DNA of 64,000 bases from Ailurus styani (Eukaryota; Chordata; Mammalia; Carnivora; Ailuridae), in assembly GCA_002007465.1 (NCBI GenBank), contig LNAC01000032.1:2294286-2358285 (forward strand), written 5' to 3'. Within the stretch, counting starts at the first letter, position 1. Every line of letters begins with the position of its first letter. The notes under the pieces were generated by a model. The model worked only from the letters and a program-made list of their open reading frames with translations. It was not told where the DNA came from and did no database searches. Positions 11,858-23,297 of the stretch are shown here, one piece after another. A program made the position numbers and the translations under genes.

Positions 11858-12844
11858 TTTTTAAAGCATGTTCTAAATGGTTATTTTACAAGATCACAAA
11901 TATATATCTTTGAAAAGATTTGAGGAAAAATTAATATTAAGTAAATAGGTTCCTGTGACTTATAATAAAATTTACAATGACACCATCAATCCTGAATTTT
12001 AAAATTGACAGAAGAAGGGCTCTGAAAATTGTATTTGAGGAACTAAAAGATATCTCTGTGAAGAAAACAACACTGAAGTCAAAGTTGCCCACAAAAATCT
12101 GAATTAAATCGTTTCATGAAATGTGTAACTGGAAAAAAGAAATATTTCTAAATTAATATTTTATGCATATAATTTTAAATATGTATGTATATCCAAATTA
12201 ATAAATTATAAGTAGGCAATTGCCTGTTTTAATGATATCCCCAAAGTTTATATATTTAAATAGGCAAAAAAAATTGACATAAAAGCTTATGTGTCCAAAG
12301 TAGCCAAAAATATGAGGTCAACTTACATTGGGGGCCACCTTCTACCCATGTGTACATACATGATGTTTAATGGTGCTTGATGCACTCACGACTTTCTCTC
12401 TTTGCAGGAAGAAAGTGAAAGCCTGGGCACATCCTCTGAACAGAGATCAGAGGTGAATTTGAAAATGACTAGCTAAATTTTTAATGGGAAATAACATGAA
12501 GAGGTCCTATGTTAGGCCCTAAGAGTCTGACTGCGAGAGTATCACAAACAAATTCCTTTGAGGGGTACAGGATGTCATTATTCTAACTCTACAATATGTA
12601 GAGTGGCGGTGGTGCTGTACAGAAATAGGGGTAGGTTCATGGTGGGCCACATCACAAGCCTCTGGGCACAGCCAGGCTGGGCTGGGCACAAGAAAGAAGC
12701 AGCTAAACAGATATGGTTCTTTACTCTCCAAGAGCTTATTAACCTTTGAAATAGGTACAGACAGAGGTTCCAGAGTTTGCTGTACACTAAAACAAAAGAA
12801 AAACCATACATACAACAGTGAAATAACTAAGAATGTATATGCTT
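11858..12844. other. No gene or clear repeat
   Basis: AT-rich to 12.3 kb, then average composition. A 98-codon frame on the minus strand (12519-12815) overlaps other frames on both strands and has no recognisable feature. Confidence 0.4.
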
Positions 12845-12930
12845 AGTTCAATGAGCAAGCATTGAGTGCCTACTGTATACCAGAGCTTGTGTCAGATGCA
12901 AAGAATATGAAGCTAAACAGGACATGGCCA
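12845..12930 (-). mobile_element. L2 fragment, antisense
   Basis: GCATTGAGTGCCTACTGTATACCAG followed by AAGAATATGAAGC matches the antisense L2 3' end (usual GAGCACCTACTATGTGCCAGG). Short and diverged. Confidence 0.55.
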
Positions 12931-12984
12931 CCAAGAGCAATGGCGCTGATGGCAGCAATTTCTCCAAGCGCTGACTATGTGCTG

Positions 12985-13890
12985 GTCATGTTCCTTTACG
13001 ATCTGTGAAGCCCTGCATGATCTGGCCCAAGGCTCCATCCTGACTTCATTTCCTGGTACTCTCTACTGGCCTTTCCTCTTCAGCCACACTGGTCTTGGAT
13101 TCTCTGACCACATCAAGGACAGTCTATCTTCAGGGCCTTAGCACCTCCTGGTCCTCCCACCTGGTGTGCTCTTTCCCAAGACCTCTGGAAGACTCAATCC
13201 TTACTTTCTTCAGACCTCTCCTCAAATATCACCATGTCAGAGAAAGTTTCCCTCATCACTGTATATAAAGTAGCACATCCCTTCCCACCTACAGTAGACG
13301 TGGCAATGCACCACCCACACCCCCTTCAAGACTGAAGCACTCATTCCCCCAGGTGCTAGAGGTGATAGCAGTTGATAACTCTAAGCCCTCAGCTCTCTCT
13401 CTGGAAAGTGCTAAGGAGAACCACTTTCCTAGAGGCAGCACACAGGGCTGAGAAATGCAGGGGTATAAATGCCCAAACCCCTTGCCCCAAAATGGGGTCA
13501 ATTCTGAAAGGCTATCTCAGCTTCAGAGCTCCCAGTGGGGTCAGCTCAGGCCCTTTACCTTCCTGTGCCTTTGTGCTCCCACAGGTGTTGATCCTGAAAG
13601 CACTCGTTAATGAGCTCCAGTCATTCTAGTCTCTGTCCCAGAATCTGCTTCCTGGGGAACCAACCTGCCATGCCCCTATCATTCCCCTTCTCCAAACTCT
13701 GCTTTATTCTTCAAATAACGTAGCACATCTGAACTTATTGCATATTTATTTGTTTATGTTTTTCTAGCCCTGCATATGTTAGCTCCATGAAGGCAAGGAC
13801 TTCATGGTATTCACTGCTATATCCCTAGAGTAACTAGAGTAGCACTTGGCACATAGTAGGAGGTCAAGAAATATTTGTTGAATAAGTGGA
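12985..13890 (+). mobile_element. L2 LINE, split by an LTR-like insertion
   Basis: The first part (12985-13280) carries the L2 ORF end: CCAGCCACACTGGTC, CAGGGCCTTAGCAC and CAGACCTCTCCTCAAATATCACC. The second part (about 13669-13890) resumes with TTAGCTCCATGAAGGCAAGGAC, TGGCACATAGTAGGAGGTCA and TATTTGTTGAATAAG. The insertion between them is therefore younger than this L2. Confidence 0.85.
13281..13668 (+). mobile_element. LTR-like element inside L2
   Basis: Its end, TCTCTGTCCCAGAATCTGCTTCCTGGGG then AACCAACCTG, is the complement of the start of 6833-7355. A GTATAAATG box at 13465-13473 and GC-rich flanks fit an LTR promoter remnant. The interruption of L2 supports its being an insertion; the left edge is approximate. 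Confidence 0.5.
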
Positions 13891-13929
13891 TGGGCAGATG
13901 AATTAATAAACGCTACTAGGAAATACATA

Positions 13930-14030
13930 TTGTTGTTGTTGTTATTGGCATTTTACAGTTGAGGAAACCAAGGCTCAGAAAGGTTAAGTAACTTGTCCAA
14001 GGTCACACTGCTAATGGTTGGTTAAGTCAG
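13930..14030 (-). mobile_element. MIR fragment, antisense
   Basis: CATTTTACAGTTGAGGAAACCAAGGCTCAG, GGTTAAGTAACTTGTCCAAGG and TCACACTGCTAATGG are the antisense MIR core, well preserved. Confidence 0.85.
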
Positions 14031-15159
14031 TAGAAAGACTTCTAAATAGGATGTTTCAGCAGAATGTAGACAGTAAGACATGTGTATTATGTGCTAAGGA
14101 AACTAAAAATAAGCCAAATAAAAAGATACATTGGTGGGGCAAAGTAATTTTTTCTGCATCAAGACTTGGAAAGAATCAGAGTGTGAAACTTATTTTTTAC
14201 AAAGTCAAGTAAGCACAAAGAAGCATTTCACCTCCCTGGTGAGATGGCTAAATAGTCTTGACTCCAAAGTAAGACCAGTCAATGCCCAACCCAACCCTTT
14301 ATTCAGACCCAAAGCCATCTGAAAATTAGTATTTCTACTAAATTTTCAATTTTTTCCTAAAGCATCAGTTACTTATTATTTAGCTAGGGTTTGTATCAAA
14401 ATGGATTAACAGTAAAATTTATGTCATTTCCTGTATTCCTGGCCATCCCAGTGAGGCAGGGGCTCAGTGGGGAGAAGGAAGAACAGTTCCTTATCATACT
14501 GAGGATTTCAGTGATGCCAATAGCTGACGGATGACAAGCCTCTGCAAAATGGATCCTTAGAGAAACCTCTATACTTTGAATATAAAACTCTATCTTTAGA
14601 TAACTGAATAGTTGCTTAGAAAACTTCCAATTATTTGTCTTTTTTTCCCTTCCTGTAAGATTTTTTTTTTAATGTCCTGAGTGCCTGTTGTAGAGAGAAG
14701 TGGTGGAAAGTCACACTATTTTTTAGAAGCAAAACCACGAGCATTGAGGATCTGAGCGAATAAGATGTTAGGGTGGGGTTGGAAATGGGGGTTTGAAAGA
14801 AGATGGGGTGTCCTACAGCCAAGAGAGAGTCCCAACTTTCTTTTTCAAAACAAAGAAATAAGTAGCAGTCACATTGACCTTGTGGGGGATATTTCAAAGA
14901 TCACAAGTAAAAAAATTTACCATACAGGAATGTGGACCCATAGAAGAAAATCAAAGAATGGCACATGACTTTCCATGGTTTGCAAAAGAAAAGATAAAGG
15001 AAGCAAGGAGACAGAGTGAGCTATGCCCAAGTCCAAAGGTACCCACCCAGCTTTGTTCTGGTTCCTTCTAGAAGCTACTTCCCTTTAACCCACCTCCTAC
15101 CACCACCTTCCCTTCCCCTACTTCCCTACACACAACCCAGCCTCCTCCTTCTCCTTCCA
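14031..15159. other. No gene seen
   Basis: Single-copy DNA with several overlapping short frames (60-99 codons) on both strands, none with a recognised domain or splice context. Confidence 0.4.
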
Positions 15160-15740
15160 TTTCACAGCTGTTCACAGAGTGCCTACAAAGTGCTGAGCCA
15201 TGACTCTAGAAAAGTGAACAGAACAAAGGTACTGCCAAACCTGGAATCGCATGGAAACAGAGACATTAAACAGCTGATCTTACAAAGATTTATTGCAAAT
15301 CATGGTGAATGCTAAAGGAACACTGTGAGAAGGTGCCACGTGGGGCTCAATCCAGCCTGGTGGGTCTGGGGAACTTTCCTGAGGAATTAAAGTCTATGCT
15401 TAGAACTGAAGGACAGGCAATAGAAGTGAATTTGGGAGTCGGGGTGGGGCTTGGAAAGAGATTCCAGGCAGAGAGGAAATAGCCATTGCAGAGGCCCTGA
15501 GGCCAGATGGAATGCGGTGCAGTTGAGGCCCACAAGACGGCCAGTGTGAATAGCAAGGAAGAAAGTAACAAAGTACAGGATGGGAGAGTTGATTGGAGGC
15601 CCACCCAGTCGGGTTTCATAGGTTATTTTAAAGAATTGTGTCTACTCCAAGAGTGGTCAACAAGGCTTTTAAAGGCTTGGGAAGGGGCTTGACTGACCAG
15701 ATATTTTTATTTATTCTGGTAAGTGGAGCCCAGATCAGCT
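15160..15740 (-). mobile_element. L2 LINE body, antisense
   Basis: GTGCCTACAAAGTGCTGAGCCA starts it. AAGAGATTCCAGGCAGAG, GCAGAGGCCCTGAGGCCAG and GGAGGCCC follow in the order of antisense L2. The three open frames overlapping it are remnants or chance. Confidence 0.7.
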
Positions 15741-16052
15741 GAGACTCAATGCAAAATTAAAACGTGGGACTCCCTGTTAAAAAATGATTAAGAACTTCAA
15801 GGCTGTGACAGCAGAGGATCAAACCAAGCATGGGGCCCTCATCAGGCCGCCTGGGGTGGAGCAGCCCCCGAGTCCCTGGGTCATTTTAGTCAGGGTGAGT
15901 CAGGACAGCTCCATGATGGGACTCAGCCTCTGTGGTAGTCAGGCTTCTCTGAGCTCCTGAGCTCCATGAGAAAGGAAGGCGGTCCCCCTCACTGTAGTTC
16001 CAAAGACTATATGTAGTTTCATTTCTGGTCTTCAGAGTCTTTAATCAGTAAA

Positions 16053-16087
<35 letters not shown>

Positions 16088-17090
16088 AATTTAGCTGAGG
16101 TAAACATGTGAGAAGAAGAGTCAAGCTGAAGGGAAGACCTGGCTTGAGGTTATTTAAACTAACAGGAAGCATCCGTCTCTCTCCAGAGCACTGAGCATCT
16201 CTCTCCAGGGCAGAATCCAGACTAGGGGGAGGCGAATGAGGCTCCCGAGAACAAAACTGAAAGAGGCACTATTCGCCAGGTCGTGCAAGTGCAGGGTCAG
16301 TCCCTGAGCCTGAGTGCCCCCTTAATGTTTCCGCCCTCAGCCTGGTTTGCCTCACGCTACTCCAGGCAGGGGTCAGGGCCTCTCACCGGAACACGTGAGT
16401 CTAAAGAGACCAAAGTCTTTGTGAGACCAGGAGGCACCCAGTCACCCTATGCCAAAGACCTAAAGAGTAGGCCGTCTCTGGGTTGGGAACACTTTCTGGA
16501 CTTCAGTGATTTGGAGCAGGCCCTTTGGACACGTGAGCTGGAGCCAGGTGAAGGCCTGGGGAGCCCATAGGTATCTTCCCGGGATTACACTCTGCACATT
16601 GGAGGGACCCGTGTAGGCTCGGCTCGGTCGGAAACAGTTGAGCTGACTTACTTGTCTAGGAATTCAGACAGTCAACTGCTGATACGAAAACAGCTCCACC
16701 TGGGTTAGCTCAGCCTCATTTCGTCAACGCTGTATTCATTTCAGTCAAAACTCAACAACACGCAGCCTCCCACTCCTTCGTGTGAAGAGAAATGAAAGTG
16801 ATTCTGTTGATCCTGTCTTCCTTTCTGTATTCATTGCCCTGGCATCTCAGCACACAAATCCTCCTACCTTCCTCTTACTTCTGCTCACCCTCCCCTGATG
16901 TAGCTTCCGTGTGCCCCAGTGACGGCGACAAAGCCTTGCAAGTGGTCGCATTTGTGCCAAGGAAAGCCCTCTGCGGGTCCCAGAGGACTGGCGGGGCACA
17001 CAGATAACAGCTTCCCAAAGTGCAGATTATCTTCCTAGAGTGGTTGGATCCTGGAGCCCTGTCTGATTTTCTTTCTGCTGTCTGTTGCTT
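15741..17090. other. Single-copy, moderately GC-rich; no gene demonstrated
   Basis: No interspersed repeat recognised apart from the (GA)n listed separately. A 95-codon frame at 16283-16570 has neither good splice sites nor a recognisable product. Composition rises toward 16.3-17.0 kb but CpG density stays below that of a CpG island. Confidence 0.4.
16050..16087. repeat. Poly-A then (AG)n microsatellite
   Basis: Eleven or so A residues pass directly into about 13 AG units. It may be a retroposon tail, but no body is visible upstream. Confidence 0.9.
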
Positions 17091-17450
17091 TGTTTGGATT
17101 TCTGCTCCCCTTTCACCTCGAAAAGTACAATTATGCCGCAGCGACTGATTTTCCCGGTAGAGGCTGGAAAGGCCGTTATTAATTTGTCCTCGCGTTAATA
17201 TACTTCATTTCTTTTCATCTTTATTACCCATCTTTATCTTCCTCAGAGGTCTTGTTTACATAAAACAGGGCTCTTGGATGCAGAAAGTGCTGGACGAGTC
17301 TCAGCACCACCACTACAGAACGCGGCACACTCACCCTGTATAATTACGAATCATTTGACTGTATTAAAAAATGTCTTCGGCAAATGGTGCCAGGCAGCTT
17401 CTTTCTAGATTTTTTTATTACTATAAAGATCAGCCATAAACTAAATTATG
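17091..17450. promoter_or_regulatory. Candidate conserved non-coding element
   Basis: The stretch is free of repeats, keeps several CpGs (CTCGAAAAG, GCCGCAGCGACTG, CTCGCGTTAATATAC, TACGAATC) and holds homeodomain-type cores such as ATTAATTTG, GTTAATATA and TATAATTACG. This is the texture of developmental enhancers, but conservation cannot be measured from one sequence. Confidence 0.2.
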
Positions 17451-17794
17451 AGCTTGGTCTATGACATTCTGGCATTGAGGTCCAACAGTGAGGGCATCTA
17501 TCTCGAACTGGTGCTCAGATTACAGGCTCAGATTAATTTGACTTTTCTTCCTCTTACAAACCCCTCCTTTGTCTCCTCCCTCCCTTCTTGTTTTAAACCT
17601 TGGCACATAGAGTGCTACGCACTGAGAAATAAGACTTCAGGGTTTTTAGGTCCCTTAAGTCTACTCACATCCTGGTTCATCACCAAAGGATCTCCAATTC
17701 AGCAAGACTGATATGACAGCCTGAGTTGCTCGTCACTGGATTTGCCTCTAACTCAGACTGTATCCTGAGCACAGAACTGGGAGCAAGTAGTTCC

Positions 17795-18700
17795 AGCAGC
17801 TACTTACTAAGCACCTACTATGAACCTGTCATGGTTTAAGTGTTGATGAAAACTAAATGTGGGAGCAATTAATTCTACCTTGGTCAAATGAGAAAGCCTA
17901 TAGAGTTCAGAGGATATTCGATCTGGGCTCTGAAGGATGAGTAGAAGGAAGGATATGTCAGACAGATGGCTCCTGGAAATGCGAAAGTACCCCAGTTTGG
18001 GGAAGCCTGTTGCAGCCCAGTATGATTGGTTTATAGGGATTCTAGAAGGCACGGCTGGATTGGAAGATGAAACTGGAAGTAAGGGATGGATGGCATGTGA
18101 AGGGACTGAGGTACATACAGTAACAAGCTGCTCAGTCACACAGAGGTGACCTTCCTTAATCTGTGAATCACAAGCAGTTTCCTGGGAAAATTCAAAGGTG
18201 AATAATGCAGGACAATTCATTCTTTCACACAGACATTTTTTGAATGCCTTCTACATGCATGGCACTGAACTAGGACTAGAATGGAACAGAAAAAAATGTG
18301 ATTCCTGCTCTTCAGACCTCACAGTCTATGTGGGAATACACAGATATGTAAATAACTATAGCTCAAGGCAAAATGAGACAAGGGAGTGAGAGAAAATGTA
18401 TAAAGAAAGCATATGGATGGGAACAGTGAATACCATCTGGAAAGACTTCAAGATGGGTTGACTGGAGAGAAATGTGTGTCTGGGAGGTACAAGGAATAAG
18501 ATAAACCAAGGCCAAGAGCATTCCTGGCAAAAGGAATGACCTGAGCAAAATGAACAGTATATGAGAGATCTTTTTATGCTCGAGAAAAGATAGAGTATAG
18601 AGGCTGGCTTTGAGGAAGAACATGAGGGTAGAAAAGATAGGCTGGGGTGAGTTTAGGGAAAGCCTTGAATGCCCTAACAAGAATTCTAGGCTTTATCCAG
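17795..18700 (-). mobile_element. L2 LINE sequence, antisense, two adjoining parts
   Basis: At 17795 TACTTACTAAGCACCTACTATG and at 18207 TTCATTCTTTCACACAGACATTTTTTGAATGCCTTCTACATGCATGGCAC both mark antisense L2 3' ends, so two copies lie in tandem with the boundary near 18200. Downstream blocks (CATTCCTGGCAAAAGG, AAAGCCTTGAATGCC, CTAGGCTTTATCC) follow L2 order. Confidence 0.65.
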
Positions 18701-19754
18701 TAGAAAATGGAGCTCAATAAAAGGTTACCTAACAATGATATTGTATCAAAGCCATAGTCTAGGCATATATATTCCATCTTGGGAACCTACTTCTTTTGAT
18801 TTAATAGTGTCTTCCAGGAATCTTATCTAGGGAAGGATTCTGAGCTCAGTGAGTAAGAAATAGATTCTTCCATCCACTCAGTTATATAACTAGCCTAAAG
18901 TGTCCTCCTTCTATTTGAATAGTAGAGGAACTCTGGGAAAAGAATACTTTGATTGTCCTTAGACATATCTCCTTTTTATTCACCTCAGTAAGATCTCAGG
19001 AATAGTGGAGCAACATTCATCAGACACTTTTATAAGAAAGCGATCCTACCTTAATCAACTCAACAGAAGTGAGACATCATTAGTTAATAATCCTGGCCAA
19101 GTCCTTTGAAGTTCAAAAGTACCATAAACACACTACAAATTGTTATTAGTAACCAATGGAGGAGAGACATCTTTCCAGTACCCAACATAAAAGACCAACT
19201 AGCAAGTCTGAAGATTCCCTCCCTCTTTCTCATTCACTCCAGCTTCTCACGGCATTGCATCAGCTGATGTTAAGAGCAGCTCTGCCTTTCCTGAATATCA
19301 GAGGACACAGGGAATAAGCAGGGTCGGTTGGCTCTAGAAAACACAGGTATTATTTGCCAAAAACAAAGAGAAAACAACCCAGATCAGCTGGGAAAACTTA
19401 AAGAAGATAATAATGAGACAGAGCTCCAGAATCTTTGAGATGAGAAATTGAACCGATTGTATTCTAGGGTCTAGAAAAGAAACCTTTAGTCAGGGACCAC
19501 AGGATCTCATCTCTCCAAAGGATTCCATGGAGGAAATTTGAGGGGAGGAATCTTTGAGCTTGGCTGGAAAGTAATTCATATCTTTATTTTCAGTGACCTA
19601 TAATTGAAGTTTAACATTCCCTTTCATTATGAATGTAATCAATAAACTATAGTGGCATTAACAGTACCCTGTGATTTTTCCATTACTAGAAATCAGAGTT
19701 ATTTTCATGTCATATTACAGTAGCTGCAGAGATCTTAAAATATCGTTAATGGTC
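18701..19754. other. No gene seen
   Basis: Single-copy sequence without recognised repeat or meaningful open frame. Confidence 0.4.
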
Positions 19755-19940
19755 GGGGTGCCTGGGTGGCTCAGTCAGTTGGGTGTCTACCTTCGGCTCA
19801 GGTCATGGTCCCAGGGTCCTGGGATCAAACCCCGCATTGGGCTCCTTGCTCCTGGCTTCTCCTTCTCCCACTCCCCCTGCTCGTGTTTCCTCTTTCTGTG
19901 TGTCTCTCTCTATCAAATGAATAAATAAAATATTTTTAAA
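19755..19940 (+). mobile_element. CAN-SINE
   Basis: Head GGGGTGCCTGGGTGGCTCAG, C/T-rich middle with CTCCCCCTGCTCGTG, tail ATCAAATGAATAAATAAAAT. Imperfect TSDs AAATATCGTTAATGGTC and AAATATATTGTTAACAGTC flank it, indicating an older copy. Confidence 0.95.
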
Positions 19941-20059
19941 AATATATTGTTAACAGTCATCAGTATTTTGAATTATGGTAGTTAGACTCAATACTGGATC
20001 AAGTTAAGTGCCAATAAAGAAGTGCACATATCACTACATCACAAATGTAATTGTATATA

Positions 20060-20430
20060 TATCTATATAGTCTATTTTTTCAGAACAGCTTTAGGTTCAG
20101 AGCAAAACTGAACAGAAAGTACAGAATTCCCATAGATCCCTGTCTCCTGCCCAACACATATATAGCCTCCCCTACTATCAACATCCCCCACCAGAGTGGT
20201 ACATTTGTTGACGCATCATCGAATCTACACTGACACATCATTGTCACCCAAAGTCTATAGTTTACATTAGAATTCACTCTTGGTGTTATACATTCTATAA
20301 GTTTTGACAATTGTACAATGGCATGTATCCATCATCATAGTATCATACAGGGTAGTTTCACTACCCTATAAATCCCCTGTGCTCCTCCTATTCATCCCTC
20401 TCCACCCCCAATGAAATCTGTGGTTTTAAA
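20060..20430 (-). mobile_element. Old L1 3' UTR fragment, antisense
   Basis: AGCTTTAGGTTCAGAGCAAAACTGA, CAGAGTGGTACATTTGTTGA, ACACATCATTGTCACCCAAAG and TCACTCTTGGTGTTATACATT are well-known phrases of mammalian L1M 3' UTR. Orientation is from recall and is the less certain part. Confidence 0.7.
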
Positions 20431-20879
20431 AAATATTTTGATAACTACTTTACTATAATTGTTTTCTTTTTTTTAGTTCTATGTATTTTATGTCTTTAAA
20501 AATTCTGAGGGGCCATTGGTTTCACTAGCCTCCCAGAGAGGGTGAGGCAGAAATCAGTTGAAGAGCCCCCATGGTCTTTCTGTCCCCGTAATCTCAGGGA
20601 TGGGGAAGCAGGCTTTCTCCTTCCATTTCCCCCTTGGTAGACCTCCCATACCTCCTTTTTTATTTAAAGCAATTCAACTTTGGCCCAGTCATTCTATTTA
20701 AACTTGCATACTTTATACTAAGACTGAGGAACTTGTTTGTGATTAGCAAACATCAAATCCTCTGGTTGCCAAGATCCACTCTCCTTAAAAGTAGTGGGGA
20801 TTGATTATACATAATCATTTTTTCTTTTGTCATATGTTCAAGTTAAATACTAGAGATTTATTATATGTCCAGCACATAT
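20431..20879. other. No gene seen
   Basis: Unremarkable single-copy DNA between an L1 fragment and an L2. Confidence 0.4.
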
Positions 20880-21190
20880 AATGTCAGATCATTTTACAGT
20901 TCACCAACTCCATAAAGAGTACTGCGAGGAGCCCACAGGTCAAGGGCCTCACCTTTCTAATTTCTTTCAAGGATGTCTTTGTATCCTTTATAGAAAGGCA
21001 CTTGGAAATTGGTGGCTTGCTCACCCTCTAATTCAATTCTGCCTCCATCCAGATCACCCCTTTCCCATCCTACTGGCCTTGTCCATGTCTCATAAGTAAC
21101 ATCTCTTCAAGAAGGTATTTGTTGCCTAACCCTGCAGACACTATCTCCTTTCTACAGATCTAACACTTATTATATCATATTACAATTGTT
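20880..21190 (+). mobile_element. L2 LINE fragment
   Basis: ATCTCTTCAAGAAGGTATTTGTTGCC then CTAACACTTATTATATCATATTACAATTGTTTA matches the L2 stretch before the 3' UTR. The 72-codon frame here is a chance remnant. Confidence 0.55.
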
Positions 21191-21191
21191 T

Positions 21192-21665
21192 AGTAATAAT
21201 GACTGAGACTTATTAAGCACCCATAGGCCAGGTAATTTTTCTTCACCATCTCAACAGTGGTTTCTTTTTTTATTTTATTTTATTTATTTATTTGAGAAAG
21301 AGTGCACATACTCATGCGTGCATGCACAAGCAGGGGCTGCGGGGGAGCAGAGGGAGAAGCAAACTCCCCCTGAGGAGAGAGTCCAACATGGGGCTTGATC
21401 CAGGACCCTGAGATCATGACCTGAGCGAAAGGCAGATACTTAACTGACTGAGCCACCTAGGTGCCCCTCAACAACGGTTTCTTAAATGTTTAACTTGCGC
21501 TGCATTATAATACGACCTTACAAATCTGATATTCACAACAGCCCCTAATGATTTTATAATCTTCCCTAGTTCATGGATGAGGAATGTGTGATCCAGAAAA
21601 GTTCCATAATATTTCAAAGGTCATCCAAAGTTGACCAGCTTGATTTTAAACTCTGCATGAAAATC
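21192..21665 (-). mobile_element. MIR, antisense, split by a SINE
   Basis: ACTTATTAAGCACCCATAGGCCAGG lies left of the SINE. TCACAACAGCCCC, ATGGATGAGGAATGTGTGATCC and TCAAAGGTCATCC lie right of it. The CAN-SINE at 21267-21467 sits between and is thus younger. Confidence 0.7.
21267..21467 (-). mobile_element. CAN-SINE inside MIR
   Basis: TSDs TCAACAGTGGTTTCTT (21251-21266) and TCAACAACGGTTTCTT (21468-21483). Body in antisense ends GAGCCACCTAGGTGCCCC. A CATACTCATGCGTGCATGCAC segment replaces the usual GA-rich stretch. Confidence 0.95.
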
Positions 21666-21889
21666 TGAAATTTGAACACTGAGTATTTTATGACATTAAG
21701 GAATTATTGTTAACTATTCTTTTAGGTGTGATAAAGATACTATGATATTTTTGGAAGTCCTTACCTTTTAGATATATATCCAAAAATATTTATTGATTAA
21801 AAAAATCAAAACTAAAGTCAATGTAACATACTAGCCCAGGTATTCCATCAGTGCACATCCCCAGGATCACTGTGGTTTAGAAAGAACCT

Positions 21890-22015
21890 CACCCAGTGGC
21901 CAGAGCAAGGTCTGTCCCTAGTAAGCTTTGTGACCTTGGATGAGTCACATCATTTCTTCCTTTTATAAACGAAGGGGATGGGCGTGATGCTTCCCAGTGC
22001 CCCATTCAGCTGTGT
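21890..22015 (+). mobile_element. MIR fragment
   Basis: CTTTGTGACCTTGGATGAGTCACATCATTTC is the sense MIR core, followed by a diverged CTCATCTGTAAAATGG-like part (TTTTATAAACGAAGGGG). Confidence 0.7.
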
Positions 22016-22488
22016 GACTCTCAAACAAGGTAATTGCTATTTACTTCTGTCTTGTAGGACAGTTTCATAGTTATTTAATGGAGTACAGACTGTAACCAGA
22101 AATGACCCAATCTGCCTAGGTTTATATATAATCTTCATTAAGACATCTTCTTATTCTACACCAAAGGTCTTGATAGTCAAACTTCTTGCTACATTTGTGT
22201 TTGTTTTATACGCAGTGAACCCCTTTCTTCGAAGGAAATATCATATGAAATATCATATCATATAGATACCTAATTTACAAAACCTCTAAAGAGAGTTGCT
22301 CTGATTTAAATGACAGTTGAGAATACCCTAAAATATCATCCTCTAAAAAGGATGCTCACTCACCTATACCACCCGGAAACTGCTTTAATGATTTATATTT
22401 ATTTATTAACTTATTTAACACTCCTATCACCCAAATAAGATGAGATGAGGAAATGAGGCACAGAAAGGTTAAGAAACATGTCCGGTGT

Positions 22489-22716
22489 AGGGATGCCTGG
22501 GTGGTGCAGTCACTTAAGCATCCAGCTCTTGGTTTCAGCTCAGGCTGTGATCTCAGGGTCTTGAGATCAAGCCCCATGTCAGGTTCAGCTGAGTCTGCTT
22601 GAAACTCTCTCTCCCTCTCCCTCTGTCCCCACCTCTGCTCTCTCTCTCTAAAATAGTAAATAAATCTCTAAAAAAGAAAGAAAGAAAGAAAAAGGAAGGA
22701 AGGAAGGAAGGAAGGA

Positions 22717-22752
<36 letters not shown>

Positions 22753-22809
22753 AGAAAAGAAAGAAAGAAAGAAAGAAGAGGGAGGGAGGAACAAAGGAAA
22801 GAAGAACAA

Positions 22810-22865
<56 letters not shown>

Positions 22866-22910
22866 AGGAAGGAAGGAAAGAAAGAAAAGAAGGAAAAAAA
22901 GGAAGAAAGG
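22489..22910 (+). mobile_element. CAN-SINE with hugely expanded purine tail
   Basis: Head GGGATGCCTGGGTGGTGCAG, body to TCTAAAATAGTAAATAAATCTC, then about 240 bases of (GAAA)/(GGAA) before the second TSD. TSDs AACATGTCCGGTGT (22475-22488) and AACTTGTCCAGTGT (22911-22924). The 115-codon Lys-rich and 107-codon Phe/Ser-rich frames are products of the microsatellite. Confidence 0.95.
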
Positions 22911-22912
22911 AA
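22670..22912 (+). repeat. (GAAA)n/(GGAA)n polypurine tract
   Basis: A purine-only run of 122 bases (22670-22791), then two C interruptions (22792, 22807), then a purine run of about 105 bases. It grew within the SINE tail. Confidence 0.95.
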
Positions 22913-23135
22913 CTTGTCCAGTGTCGTAAATATAAAAAGTATCTGAGCTGGGATTTAAACCTGGGCAGCATGGTTCTCCAACCTATACTCTTAGCTGCTA
23001 TACTATGTCCCTCTCAAAGCAGGTATACATTTACCTTCCTAGTATAATTACTATAGGTAACGTGGGAAAGGTTGGGGGTATACGACTTTGTGTTCCTAAA
23101 GCCCAACCTACTGTCTAGTCAAGAATAGGTGTTCA

Positions 23136-23297
23136 CCAGGCTCTGGTGGTAGGTATTAAGGAGGGCACGTATTGCATGGGGCACTGGGTGTGGTGCATAA
23201 ACAATGAATCTTGGATCACTGAAAAAATAAAATAAAATAAAAATAAATAAAAAATAAAATAAAATAAAAATAAATAAAAAATAAAAATAAAGAAAGA
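23136..23297 (+). mobile_element. 5'-truncated carnivore L1, 162 bp
   Basis: Perfect 15-bp TSDs AAGAATAGGTGTTCA (23121-23135 and 23298-23312) bound it. The body is the L1 3' end: TAGGTATTAAGGAGGGCACG, GGGCACTGGGTGTGG, ATCTTGGATCACTGAAAAA, then an A-rich tail with AAAATAAAT units. It cut an L2 end whose GTAAGCATTTGTAGAATGAATGAA continues at 23313. Confidence 0.95.

Larger units (their letters stand above)
22425..23010 (-). mobile_element. MIR, antisense, split by a SINE
   Basis: Left part: GATGAGGAAATGAGGCACAGAAAGGTTAAGAAACATGTCC. Right part from 22911: AACTTGTCCAGTGTCG, then TGAGCTGGGATTTAAACCTGGG. The MIR reads through if the SINE and one TSD are removed. Confidence 0.85.

Noticed and set aside
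17807..18220. 137-codon minus-strand frame
   Set aside because: It overlaps two L2 fragments and has no domain.
22599..22971. 115- and 107-codon frames on opposite strands
   Set aside because: Both are microsatellite translations (Lys-rich one way, Phe/Ser/Leu-rich the other).
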